Counted from the stretch's first letter, positions 33,784-41,661 are shown. The stretch: DNA of 57,497 nt from GBS-DC sp964451985 (GCA_964451985.1 CAYVKB010000005.1:1-57497); one strand, 5' to 3'. Numbers and translations are program-made. Notes: generated by a model from the letters alone, not told the origin.

Positions 33784-34000
33784 AGAGGGCTTGATTCTTA
33801 CGCGCCTGATTGAGGAGCTAAAGCAGTATCCATGGCTGCGCCATGCGCTGCTGGAAGCGCTGCAGCTGACCGCACTGCTGGAGATGCCAGCACAACTGGA
33901 CGAGCTGAAACGAATCGTGATGCAGGTGCTGCAACGCCAGTCAGCATTCAGGTGTGCTAGTTGCGCTCGACGGCAAACTCTACAATACATAAGTGTTTGA
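33764..34000 (+). CDS. Small helical protein, unknown
   Basis: 78 residues: TPEEGLILTRLIEELKQYPW, then LRHALLEALQLTALLEMPAQ and LDELKRIVMQVLQRQ, all strongly helical. This resembles the N-terminal helical segment of the family whose remnant is at 19800. After residue 60 the sequence turns Cys, Arg and Gln rich (RCASCARRQTLQYISV) and loses this character, so the gene may be truncated. No function can be assigned. Confidence 0.45.
   Translation: METLTPEEGLILTRLIEELKQYPWLRHALLEALQLTALLEMPAQLDELKRIVMQVLQRQSAFRCASCARRQTLQYISV
33981..33986 (+). promoter_or_regulatory. -10 hexamer TACAAT for the PQQ-propeller gene
   Basis: CTC-TACAAT lies at the end of the small upstream frame, 65 bases before the ATG at 34052. 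The leader carries AAGGAGG (34039-34045). Confidence 0.4.
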
Positions 34001-34051
34001 AACGTAGGCGTAGCAGGGAAACTCGCGCGTCTAACGAACAAGGAGGTTGGT

Positions 34052-35554
34052 ATGCGAAAGACGATAGGGGCGTTGTTGTTGGCAGTGGTATGGGCGGCGG
34101 CGAGCGCACAAACGCCCGCCGCGATGTGGCGATTCTTTGGTAATCCTGCACCCAATAACCCCGCGCTGCCCGGCGTGGGCAAACAGACGATTTACTACCC
34201 ATGCTTGAACCGCCTGTATGCGGTGAACCTCGAAGACGGCACGCTGAAATGGCAATATCCTGCCGACGCACCGTTGAACACCACCATCACCGGGCAGCCG
34301 GTGGAGGGCGACGGGCTGGTCTATATAGGCGCGAGCAACGGCAACGTGCTGGCGCTGGACACGGAAACGGGCGCACTGCGCTGGATTTTCACCGCCGATA
34401 GCGCACCCACCGCACGACCAGTGCTGGAGGACAACGTGCTGTATATCGGCACCGGGCGCGGCGAGGTATACGCCCTCAACGCCCGCAACGGGGAACCCCT
34501 CTGGCGCGAGCCGTACCGCGCGGACGACTTTATCTCAGGCAGACTGGTCAAAGAGGGCGAGACGCTGATGTTCGGCACCAACGGTGGCTTCGTACATGCG
34601 GTGAATACGGCAGGTGGACGACGCCGCTGGCTGTTCCGACTGCCCGCGCCGAACTACGACCCGCAGCCCGTGTTTGCCAACGGAAGTGTGTATGTGACCT
34701 CAAACGATGTCGTAATCGCCCTGAACCCTAACAGCGGTGCGATACGTTGGTCGCGACGGTTCAACACCGAGTTCCGCCTCGCGCCCACCGCCAACGACGA
34801 TTTTATCGCCGTGCTGACTCGCGAGAATCGGCTGTATCTGTTCGACCATCAAGGCAAGATTATTGCGGGCGACCGCGAGCCGATCGAGATGCGCTACGAG
34901 CCGCTGACCGCGCCTGAGATTGTGAATGGCAAGCTGTGGCTGGCGACGCGACGCGGCACAATCCTATGCTACTCGCTGCCTGAGGGCAAACTGGAGTGGC
35001 TCTACACCCTGCGTCCACCGGAGGGGACACTGGATGCCCAGAACCGCCGCATCGCTTACTTGGGGCTGAGCGGCAAACCCGTGTTTATTCCAAACGGCTT
35101 CGTAATAGCAACAGGCGAGGGGAACCTTACGGCTTTTGGCTTCAACTGGATCGACAAAACCCCACCACAAGTGGTTCGTACCACGCCCACCATCGGCGAG
35201 ATACTGTCGGGTCAGCTGCCGCTGGACTTCACCGCCCGCCTACGCGACGACGGGAGCGGCATCAACCCCGCCAGTGTGCAGTGGCTGCTGAACGATGAGC
35301 CGCTTCCTGCCGAGTATGAGCCGTCGCTGGGCGAGCTGACCGTGCAACTGCGCGCAGGCGCCGCCGCGAAACCCCTGCCCGACGGACGCCACACGATGAC
35401 TATCGTCGCTTCCGACTGGGCAGGCAACACAGTGCGCTATGGCTGGGCGATTTACATCGATAATAGCCTACGCCGCGGTCCCGCGCGACCTCAGCAGCAG
35501 CCGGGCGCGCCGGGAGGACGCGGAGGAGGCGGCGGTCGTGGTCCCGACATCTAA
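34052..35554 (+). CDS. Secreted PQQ-like beta-propeller protein
   Basis: 500 residues. A signal peptide (MRKTIGALLLAVVWAAASAQ) is followed by about seven PQQ-type propeller blades, with repeats such as GLVYIGASNGNVLALDTETG and VLYIGTGRGEVYALNARNGE. The last third holds a bacterial Ig-like segment (TPTIGEILSGQLPLDFTARL) and the tail is a Pro/Gly-rich low-complexity stretch ending GGRGGGGGRGPDI. No catalytic residues for PQQ-dependent dehydrogenation are apparent, so a scaffold role outside the inner membrane is more likely. AAGGAGG precedes the ATG. The ABC ATPase gene starts inside its last codons. Confidence 0.85.
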   Translation: MRKTIGALLLAVVWAAASAQTPAAMWRFFGNPAPNNPALPGVGKQTIYYPCLNRLYAVNLEDGTLKWQYPADAPLNTTITGQPVEGDGLVYIGASNGNVLALDTETGALRWIFTADSAPTARPVLEDNVLYIGTGRGEVYALNARNGEPLWREPYRADDFISGRLVKEGETLMFGTNGGFVHAVNTAGGRRRWLFRLPAPNYDPQPVFANGSVYVTSNDVVIALNPNSGAIRWSRRFNTEFRLAPTANDDFIAVLTRENRLYLFDHQGKIIAGDREPIEMRYEPLTAPEIVNGKLWLATRRGTILCYSLPEGKLEWLYTLRPPEGTLDAQNRRIAYLGLSGKPVFIPNGFVIATGEGNLTAFGFNWIDKTPPQVVRTTPTIGEILSGQLPLDFTARLRDDGSGINPASVQWLLNDEPLPAEYEPSLGELTVQLRAGAAAKPLPDGRHTMTIVASDWAGNTVRYGWAIYIDNSLRRGPARPQQQPGAPGGRGGGGGRGPDI

Positions 35555-36314
35555 GCTTACGGCGACGGGAACCCAAACTCCCGTCGCCATCCGCGCTGTC
35601 AACCTCACTAAAGAGTTCAAACTGGCGCATCACGCCTACGCCTCGCTCAAGGGGCTGTTGCTATCGTTCCTGCCCAAACGCGTGGAACGGCTCGTCGCGC
35701 TGCACAATATCAACTTCACGATTCAACAAGGCGAAACCGTCGGGCTAATCGGGCAAAACGGTTCGGGCAAAAGCACGCTGCTGGGTATTATCGCCCGCGT
35801 CTATCGCCCCACTTCTGGCATTATCGAAATTCACGGGCGCGTTGCCCCCCTGCTCGAACTCGGCGCGGGCTTCCATCCTGACCTCACAGGCTTAGAGAAC
35901 ATCTACTTCAACGGCGTGATTTTAGGACTCACGCGCCAACAGGTCGCCGAGCGCATCGAGGCGATTGTGGAGTTCGCCGAGCTACAGGGCTACATCGACG
36001 CGCCCATCCGCACCTACTCGTCAGGAATGCTGATGCGCCTCGGATTCGCTGTCGCTGCGCATGTAGACGCCGATATTCTGCTGGTGGATGAAGTATTAGC
36101 AGTCGGCGACGCGCGGTTCCAACAGAAATGCTACAACAAGATTCAAGAGTTCCAGCGCGAAGGGCGCACGATTCTGTTCGTATCACACGATATGGACGCC
36201 ATTCAGCAAGTGGCGCGGCGGGCAATCTGGCTGGATAAAGGCGTCCTCCGCGCCGACGGCGATGCGCCCAGCGTCGTCAGTGAGTATCTGAGCAGCGTGC
36301 AGCGCGGTTCATAA
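35538..36314 (+). CDS. Polysaccharide/teichoic-acid type ABC exporter ATPase (Wzt-like)
   Basis: 258 residues from GTG 35538, preceded by GGAGGAGG. Walker A GQNGSGKSTLLG, the exporter-family motif VAPLLELGAGFHPDLTGLEN, signature motif YSSGMLMRLGFAVAA, Walker B ILLVDEVLAVGD and the switch His in FVSHDM are all there. This set identifies the Wzt/TagH group that drives export of O-antigen or similar polymers. No Wzm-type permease is adjacent and there is no long C-terminal glycan-binding domain. The start overlaps the upstream gene by 17 bases. Confidence 0.9.
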   Translation: MVPTSKLTATGTQTPVAIRAVNLTKEFKLAHHAYASLKGLLLSFLPKRVERLVALHNINFTIQQGETVGLIGQNGSGKSTLLGIIARVYRPTSGIIEIHGRVAPLLELGAGFHPDLTGLENIYFNGVILGLTRQQVAERIEAIVEFAELQGYIDAPIRTYSSGMLMRLGFAVAAHVDADILLVDEVLAVGDARFQQKCYNKIQEFQREGRTILFVSHDMDAIQQVARRAIWLDKGVLRADGDAPSVVSEYLSSVQRGS

Positions 36315-36336
36315 CAATTTCTTAACACGAATCGTG

Positions 36337-36342
36337 TATAAT
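36337..36342 (+). promoter_or_regulatory. -10 hexamer TATAAT
   Basis: GTG-TATAAT is followed by GGAGG at 36351-36355 and the GTG start at 36366, a conventional leader. Confidence 0.45.
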
Positions 36343-36365
36343 AGACGCTGGAGGCATAAACGCGA

Positions 36366-36725
36366 GTGCGAACTCGGAAGACGACGGTCTCGTTTGTGCA
36401 TCCCAGCGAGGAGGCGTTCGCGCGCCTGTTGGATTACTACAAGATTCGCTGGGAGTATGAACCTCACACTTTCGTGCTACGCACGGATGAAGACGGCAAC
36501 CCCAAAGAGTGTTTTACCCCCGATTTCTACCTGCCTGATTACAACCTCTATGTGGAGTTGACCGTGCGCCGTGCGAACCTGAATCGGCGCAAGCGGCGTA
36601 AAATTGCGCTGTTGCGCGCCCTGCGCCCTGACATCGCCATTAAGCTGATGAGTCCGCGCGACTTCGAGAAGCTGATGGTGAAATACGGTGTGGAGCGCAC
36701 CCCACGCCCCAGCAGTGAGGACTAA
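36366..36725 (+). CDS. Small PD-(D/E)XK-fold nuclease-like protein
   Basis: 119 residues. YKIRWEYEPHTFVL, then TPDFYLPDYNLYVELTVRRA gives the PD-(D/E)XK nuclease core: PD, about ten residues, then ExT. The usual Lys of the ExK half-motif is Thr, with basic residues just after (RRKRRKIALL) that might substitute. Related small proteins occur in actinobacteria without a proven role. The gene is followed within six bases by the sugar isomerase gene. Nuclease activity is uncertain because of the Thr. Confidence 0.65.
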   Translation: MRTRKTTVSFVHPSEEAFARLLDYYKIRWEYEPHTFVLRTDEDGNPKECFTPDFYLPDYNLYVELTVRRANLNRRKRRKIALLRALRPDIAIKLMSPRDFEKLMVKYGVERTPRPSSED

Positions 36726-36731
36726 TCCACG

Positions 36732-37532
36732 ATGCGCTACGCCCTGTGCAATGAGGTGCTGCGCCATATGCGCTGGGTGGACGCATGTGCGCTACTTGCC
36801 GAAGCAGGCTATGAGGGTGTGGAACTTGCCCCGTTCACCTTCGCCGAGCGTGTGGAGCAGTTGGACGCCCATGCCCGTGCTGACATTCGCCATACTGCCG
36901 AGCAACATGGCTTGACCATCGTGGGGCTACATATGCTGCTCTGGTCGCCTACAGGTTTACACGCGACGCACCCCGACTCAGCAGTTCGTCAGGCGACAGC
37001 GGCGTATCTGGCGGAGTTAGCTCGCTTCTGCGCCGATGTTGGGGGGCAGGTGATGGTGTTTGGCTCACCCAAGCAGCGCGAGGCAATCCCTCCACTCACG
37101 CCCTCCGAAGCAGCACAACTCTGGCTGGAGACGCTGCAGCCCGCCTTACAGATATGCGAGCAGGAAGGGATTACGCTACTGCTGGAGCCACTACCTGAAA
37201 CGAATGTCGTGCAGAGGTTGGAAGAGGCGGCCGCGCTGGTGCAACAGGCGAACCTACCGCACCTGCGCACGATGCTCGATGTGAAAAGCGCGCTTGCCGA
37301 GACCACCGATGTGCCCACGCTGATACGCCAATATGCGCCGTATATCACACACGTGCATCTGAACGACTCGAACCTGCGCGCACCGGGCTACGGCGAGACC
37401 GACTTCGCGCCGATTCTGCAAGTCCTGCACGAAGTAGGCTACCGCGGCTGGGCATCGTTGGAGCCGTTCGATTACTACCCCGACCCTGAAACCCTCACGC
37501 GCGAGGCGCTCAGATATCTGCGCAGCCTCTAA
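36732..37532 (+). CDS. Sugar phosphate isomerase/epimerase (AP-endonuclease-2 fold)
   Basis: 266 residues forming a xylose-isomerase-like TIM barrel. Metal-binding positions of the family are visible: EGVELAPFTF, ITLLLEPLPETN with the catalytic Glu, TMLDVKSA, ITHVHLNDSN with the His, and WASLEPFDYYPDP. This points to a sugar or sugar-acid isomerase or 3-epimerase; the substrate is unknown. It probably shares a transcript with the small nuclease-like gene upstream and converges on lexA across a family A repeat. Confidence 0.8.
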   Translation: MRYALCNEVLRHMRWVDACALLAEAGYEGVELAPFTFAERVEQLDAHARADIRHTAEQHGLTIVGLHMLLWSPTGLHATHPDSAVRQATAAYLAELARFCADVGGQVMVFGSPKQREAIPPLTPSEAAQLWLETLQPALQICEQEGITLLLEPLPETNVVQRLEEAAALVQQANLPHLRTMLDVKSALAETTDVPTLIRQYAPYITHVHLNDSNLRAPGYGETDFAPILQVLHEVGYRGWASLEPFDYYPDPETLTREALRYLRSL

Positions 37533-37533
37533 G

Positions 37534-37618
37534 CGCAGCACAGATATTCCTGTCCTTGCAGACGCAGCCAATCAACTCTGATGTAATTGCCCTACAGCGT
37601 GGACACGGTTGTCCGTGC
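37534..37618. repeat. Family A palindromes between convergent genes
   Basis: A degenerate copy (GCACAGATATTCCTGTCC, from about 37537) is followed by GCGTGGACA-CGGT-TGTCCGTGC (37597-37618, nine pairs including two wobbles). The last arm runs into the lexA stop codon, just as the element at 6211 runs into the aroA stop codon. Confidence 0.65.
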
Positions 37619-38253
37619 TACACGCCCATTTGTCCGTAGTCGCGCAGCAACCCAATCACCTTGCCAATCACGCGGGCATCCTCAATCGGGGCGTAAATCG
37701 GCTCGTAGGCGGGATTGGCGGCTTCGAGGCGCACCTGCCCACGCTCAAAGAAGATACGCTTAATCGTCGCCTCTTCGCCAATCAGCACCGCCACCAGCTC
37801 GCCGTTGTAGGCGGTCTGCTGCGGCTTAATCACCACCAAATCGCGCGGCAGGATGTGCTCGCCCACCATACTATCGCCTTTGACGCGCAGTAGGAAGGCG
37901 TTCTCTACACTGCGCACCATGTCGGCAGGCACGGGAATCAGGTCTTCCACATTCTCGTGCGCCAGAATTGGTGTGCCAGCGGCGATTGTACCGACCAGTG
38001 GCAGCATACGCACGCGCTCACGGTCGGGCTGATAGTCGGGATGAATGACCCGTATCGATCGCGCCTGATTGCCGCGCTCGATATAGCCTTTGCGTTGAAG
38101 CGCGTCCAAATGCAAAGTGATTCCGCGCAGGCTCCTAATAACGCCGATGCCCTGCTGAATCTCGCGAATGGTCGGCGGGTAGCCGTGTTCCCGCGTGAAC
38201 TGCACGATAAACTGCAGTATCGCCCGTTGCGGTTTGGTTAATGCTTTCGCCAT
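37618..38253 (-). CDS. lexA: LexA repressor
   Basis: 211 residues. It represses SOS genes and cleaves itself when RecA filaments form. An N-terminal winged helix (TIREIQQGIGVIRSLRGITL, HLDALQRKGYIERG) is followed by the S24 peptidase domain. The scissile Ala-Gly is at about residues 92-93 (TIAAGTPIL), the nucleophile Ser128 in VKGDSMVGE and the general base Lys165 in EEATIKRIFFE. The recognition helix differs from that of E. coli, so the operator should differ as well. AGGAGG precedes ATG 38253. A promoter and palindrome at 38335-38373 suggest autoregulation. Confidence 0.95.
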   Translation of the reverse strand: MAKALTKPQRAILQFIVQFTREHGYPPTIREIQQGIGVIRSLRGITLHLDALQRKGYIERGNQARSIRVIHPDYQPDRERVRMLPLVGTIAAGTPILAHENVEDLIPVPADMVRSVENAFLLRVKGDSMVGEHILPRDLVVIKPQQTAYNGELVAVLIGEEATIKRIFFERGQVRLEAANPAYEPIYAPIEDARVIGKVIGLLRDYGQMGV

Positions 38254-38334
38254 CGTTGCCTCCTGTTGGGGGGAGGGGGAGGAACCCTCCCCGTTGCTCC
38301 GCTCGGAACAGCCTATGAAACGGCGACTCACGCC

Positions 38335-38373
38335 GTGTAGAATATTGTACACTATCATTTGTCTACAAGTCAA
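38335..38373 (-). promoter_or_regulatory. lexA promoter with overlapping palindromic operator
   Basis: On the minus strand TTGACT (38373-38368), an 18-base spacer and TACAAT (38349-38344) form a good sigma-70 promoter pointing at lexA. The -10 is embedded in GTGTACAATATTCTACAC (38352-38335), an 18-base palindrome with one mismatched pair. Its position over the -10 fits a LexA-binding site for autoregulation. Confidence 0.65.
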
Positions 38374-38517
38374 GGGGGGGGTATGAGATTGTTGCTGCAT
38401 AACGACTCCTATCACTTGAGGCGATTCTATCTTACAAAACCTTTTCTCGACCCGTGCGTCAAAATTCGCAGGTATACTTAAGGAAGCGCACCATGCGCTG
38501 ATGCAGGAGGCAGACCT

Positions 38518-39414
38518 ATGAAGAGAGTCGCGAGTTTACTGGCAGTATGCGTACTAGCGAGCGCCGTGTGGGCGCAAGACGCCGCAACGATGCAGTTTAA
38601 ATTCTCTGAGAAGCAACGCGAGCTGTTCGACGCCACCGTGGAGCTGAACGGCAACCTCCCCATTCCAGGCGCGTCGGGCATGGCAGGCACGCTGAAACTG
38701 ATTATGACCCTGTTTATGGAAGTGAACAAAGTGGAAGACGGCGGCAAGGCGACCGTTAAGACCGGCTTGGAAGCCTTCGACGCTGAGTTCAACGGACAGC
38801 CGTTTCCTGTAGGACTGGATATGGCGCGCGGCGTGATTCCTGATTCCACTGCCGTCGTCCACCCTGATGGCAAACTTAGCGGAATGCAGGCGGGCGGCGG
38901 GCTGATGGGCTTCCAGCTACCCGGTTTCGATCCACGCAACATGGCCACGCTACTGTTCCCCACCGAGCTGCCCGGTAAGCCCCTGACCAACGGCATGACA
39001 TGGCAGTTCACCCGCGTGATGGGCGCAGGCGACGACGCGCTCAAAATCCCCATGAATGCCCGCTACGAGGGGATGGAAGAGTATAACGGTATGAAGCTAC
39101 ACAAGGTCATCCAAACCTTCGAGCAGAACATCGAGTCCTATCAGGACGCCTTCTATCAGCCCACCACCGATAAAGACGCTGCCGTGCGCGTCACGAAGGG
39201 CTTGATGAAGGGGACGATGACCATGTGGTACTGCCCTGAGACTGGACTGGTACAGCGCATGACGATGCAAGCCAGCCTGAACCAGACCACCGAGCCGATT
39301 AAGAAGGACGGCTCGCCTGTGCAAGACTTTGAGCGCGAGAGCAACGAGGTCAAACTCAACGCCACACTCACGCGCAGGCAAGCGAAGCAGGACAACGCGA
39401 CCTCGAGCAACTAA
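38518..39414 (+). CDS. Secreted protein of unknown function
   Basis: 298 residues with a signal peptide (MKRVASLLAVCVLASAVWAQ). The mature part, for example LFMEVNKVEDGGKATVKTGL and MTWQFTRVMGAGDDALKIPM, alternates strands in a way seen in lipid-binding or beta-rich envelope proteins, but I recognise no named domain. The end is Gln/Lys/Asn rich. AGGAGG precedes the ATG, and CAGG-TATACT (38473-38478) is a likely promoter 39 bases upstream. A hairpin terminator follows at 39425. Confidence 0.7.
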   Translation: MKRVASLLAVCVLASAVWAQDAATMQFKFSEKQRELFDATVELNGNLPIPGASGMAGTLKLIMTLFMEVNKVEDGGKATVKTGLEAFDAEFNGQPFPVGLDMARGVIPDSTAVVHPDGKLSGMQAGGGLMGFQLPGFDPRNMATLLFPTELPGKPLTNGMTWQFTRVMGAGDDALKIPMNARYEGMEEYNGMKLHKVIQTFEQNIESYQDAFYQPTTDKDAAVRVTKGLMKGTMTMWYCPETGLVQRMTMQASLNQTTEPIKKDGSPVQDFERESNEVKLNATLTRRQAKQDNATSSN

Positions 39415-39424
39415 TACTTGTATC

Positions 39425-39453
39425 GGTGCGACGGTGTCCCCTGCCGTCGCACC
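39425..39453 (+). terminator. Hairpin, likely terminator
   Basis: Perfect ten-base stem GGTGCGACGG/CCGTCGCACC with a nine-base loop; the following CCATCTTTC is only weakly T-rich. It ends 14 bases before the next start codon. Confidence 0.5.
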
Positions 39454-39467
39454 CCATCTTTCACTGT

Positions 39468-40232
39468 ATGTATGCCGCCACGCTTGCCGTCATCGCCGAT
39501 TGGATACGTGCCCTCGCCCTACCCGTGATTTCCATTCAGCCACGCAGCGCAGACGCGCATGAGACGCCGCTTAATGTGCGCATGATTCAACAGGCGTTGC
39601 GCAGCAAGCGCGTTATCGCTGTCGGTGGAGGGCTGGAGGGCTATCTGAAGGCGTTAGGACGCGCTTTGGGTAATCGCACGCCGATAAGCTCGCTGATTGA
39701 GCACTTGCAACCACCACCCGACAACCTGCATATCTGGCTGGAGGTGCGCTGCGCGAGTCAGAGCTGTGCGCAGATACTCAACTGGGCGAAGGCGGATGGC
39801 TTAGTGGGCGTGGTGCAGCGTCAGGCATGGGCGCGTGTGCAACTCCAGTTCCGCCAGATGGAGCTACGCCTGCGAGAGGCGCGCCACACCCTACAAGGCA
39901 AAGCCTACCTTGCCGTCCACGACGCCTACCTACCCCTCACACGGCAACTGGGGATGCGCTCGCTGGGCAGTCTGCAACCCGATCACGAACGCCCCCCAAG
40001 CCTGCAGCGACTGCGCAGTGCAATCGAGCAAGGCAAACGCGCGGGTGTGGCGATGGTACTATCCAGTGAAGGATCCGATTTGGGCGCAACCGTTGCACGC
40101 ATTTTGGGCGTCCCCCTCGTGCTTGCCGACACGCTGGAGACGCCCGACCCTGAGAACGACTACTTCGCGCGATTCTTGGGCTTAGTGAACGCGCTGGAGC
40201 AAGCAGTTCACTCGGGTTCCGGTCGCCCGTAG
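39468..40232 (+). CDS. ZnuA/TroA-like metal-binding protein without signal peptide
   Basis: 254 residues. The pattern matches periplasmic metal-receptor proteins of ABC importers (ZnuA/TroA): YAATLAVIADWIRALALPVI, RSADAHETPLNVRMIQQAL (usual DPHExxPxxxD), a long linking helix, YLAVHDAYLPLTRQLGM (metal His) and a final Asp-containing block VLADTLETPDPENDYFARFL. Unlike those proteins it has no signal peptide or lipobox, and the DPH motif is DAH. It may be a cytoplasmic derivative or have a misplaced start; no upstream in-frame start adds a signal. No permease or ATPase gene is adjacent. Confidence 0.65.
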   Translation: MYAATLAVIADWIRALALPVISIQPRSADAHETPLNVRMIQQALRSKRVIAVGGGLEGYLKALGRALGNRTPISSLIEHLQPPPDNLHIWLEVRCASQSCAQILNWAKADGLVGVVQRQAWARVQLQFRQMELRLREARHTLQGKAYLAVHDAYLPLTRQLGMRSLGSLQPDHERPPSLQRLRSAIEQGKRAGVAMVLSSEGSDLGATVARILGVPLVLADTLETPDPENDYFARFLGLVNALEQAVHSGSGRP

Positions 40233-41140
40233 TCGCGCATAATGTTTTGAATCTGCTCCACAAGTCGTGCGGCTTCCTCGTAGGGGCGTTGCCAGATGTT
40301 GCGCCCGAAAATCAAGCCGATCGCGCCCGCTTCCATCGACAAACGCACCTTGCTCAGCACATCGGCGTCGTTGCCCTTTTCACCGCCCGACAGCAGCACG
40401 AAGGTGTTCACCGCGGAGTTCACCACGCGCTGGATGCGTTGCTCGTCGCTCTCTTCTAACTCGTTGTACGGCTTGGGGTGCTTGGCGCGCTCTTCGGGCG
40501 GGGCGAGCTTGGGGAAGTTCACCTTCACGATGTCTGCGCCCAGTTCCGCAGCAGTGCGTGCAGCGTAGTCGACCGCCCACAGGCTGTCGCGCCCGCCCTT
40601 CGCCTGCACTGCCTCGCCACGCGGATACGCCCAGATAATCAGCGGCATGCCGTATTCCTCGGCAGCAGCGCGTACTTCCATCAGCTGGTGGAAGTCCTCA
40701 TCTTGGCGCGGCGAGCCGACATAGAGTGTGTAGCCCACAGCATCCGCGCCTAAGCGCACCGCGTCCTCCACGCGCGAGTTCAGCGGCGACAACGCCTGCG
40801 CATCCGACGGAATCTCCGTCTTGCCGTTCAGCTTCAAAATCAGCGGAATCTTACCCGCAAACTTCGCCAGATACTTCTCCGCGATGCCATATTGGAACGC
40901 CACCGCCGAAAAGCCCAAATCGATCGCCAATCGGCAGATGTAATCCGGGTCACCCGACGGGGGATACGGGAAAAAGTCGCGCGGTCCGTGTTCCAGCCCT
41001 TGGTCATAGGGTAGCACCATCAGCGTGCCGTTCTGCAGACCGTACTTATACATCATTCGGTACAGGCGCGTGCGCTTGCCTGTATTCAGATGCGGTAAAT
41101 CGCTCAAGGAGAGCCGTTTCGTTGGCGTCGCTGTAATCAT
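40208..41140 (-). CDS. fbaB: Class I fructose-bisphosphate aldolase (FbaB/DhnA type)
   Basis: 310 residues. LPYDQGLEHGPRDFFPYPPS is the opening of the archaeal-type class I aldolase/DeoC group, IVKVNFP holds the Schiff-base Lys, and LLSGGEKGNDADVLSKV with GLIFGRNIWQRP forms the phosphate-binding end. The enzyme splits fructose 1,6-bisphosphate in glycolysis and can run in reverse. A GAGAGGTGG ribosome-binding site precedes ATG 41140. The 3' end overlaps the convergent ZnuA-like gene by 25 bases. Confidence 0.9.
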   Translation of the reverse strand: MITATPTKRLSLSDLPHLNTGKRTRLYRMMYKYGLQNGTLMVLPYDQGLEHGPRDFFPYPPSGDPDYICRLAIDLGFSAVAFQYGIAEKYLAKFAGKIPLILKLNGKTEIPSDAQALSPLNSRVEDAVRLGADAVGYTLYVGSPRQDEDFHQLMEVRAAAEEYGMPLIIWAYPRGEAVQAKGGRDSLWAVDYAARTAAELGADIVKVNFPKLAPPEERAKHPKPYNELEESDEQRIQRVVNSAVNTFVLLSGGEKGNDADVLSKVRLSMEAGAIGLIFGRNIWQRPYEEAARLVEQIQNIMRDYGRPEPE

Positions 41141-41161
41141 AGTCCACCTCTCTACAGGGGA

Positions 41162-41608
41162 TTATACCTGTTGGCGTTGCAAAAGCCACGCCATCGCCTG
41201 AACCGCCAGCAGGTAGCTGTCAGCACCAAAGCCCGTAATCTGCCCCACACAAACAGGCGCAATCAGCGATGTGTGGCGGAACGGTTCGCGGGCGTGGATA
41301 TTGCTCAGATGCACCTCAATCACGGGCAGCCCGATTGCACTAATCGCATCGCGCAGGGCAATGCTGGTGTGGGTGTACGCACCTGCGTTGAGAATCACAC
41401 CGTGTGCCCACGCACGCGCCTCGTGCAGGGCGTCAATCAGCGCGCCCTCGTGGTTAGATTGGATATGCTGCAGCTCCAGCCCCACCGATTGCGCCAGTTT
41501 CGTCGCCTGAACAACGATTTGCTCCAGCGTCGTCGCACCGTAAATCGCTGGCTCACGCTCGCCCAACAGGTTCAGGTTCGGTCCGTTCAGTAAGAGGATC
41601 TTGCGCAT
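41162..41608 (-). CDS. aroQ: Type II 3-dehydroquinate dehydratase
   Basis: 148 residues. It dehydrates 3-dehydroquinate in the shikimate pathway. Family motifs: LLNGPNLNLLGEREPAIYG with the active-site Tyr, SNHEGALIDALHEA, LNAGAYTHTSIALRDAI and EVHLSNIHAREPFRHTS. The ATG at 41608 has TACAAT (41621-41616, minus strand) ending seven bases upstream. fbaB follows 22 bases after on the same strand. Confidence 0.95.
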   Translation of the reverse strand: MRKILLLNGPNLNLLGEREPAIYGATTLEQIVVQATKLAQSVGLELQHIQSNHEGALIDALHEARAWAHGVILNAGAYTHTSIALRDAISAIGLPVIEVHLSNIHAREPFRHTSLIAPVCVGQITGFGADSYLLAVQAMAWLLQRQQV

Positions 41609-41615
41609 TGGGGCT

Positions 41616-41621
41616 ATTGTA
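41616..41621 (-). promoter_or_regulatory. -10 hexamer TACAAT for aroQ
   Basis: On the minus strand AGG-TACAAT-AGCCCCA leads into the ATG at 41608. Confidence 0.55.
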
Positions 41622-41646
41622 CCTGCAGAATCGCCTCACAGTGTGC

Positions 41647-41652
41647 TATAAT
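41647..41652 (+). promoter_or_regulatory. -10 hexamer TATAAT for the 41662 gene
   Basis: TGC-TATAAT ends nine bases before the ATG at 41662; its start lies back to back with the aroQ promoter. Confidence 0.5.
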
Positions 41653-41661
41653 ACAGATGCT

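Noticed and set aside
38268..38300. G-rich/C-rich inverted repeat in the lexA leader as a riboswitch or terminator
   Set aside because: A simple purine-rich stem with no T tract and no riboswitch signature; its proximity to the ribosome-binding site could matter but nothing more can be said.
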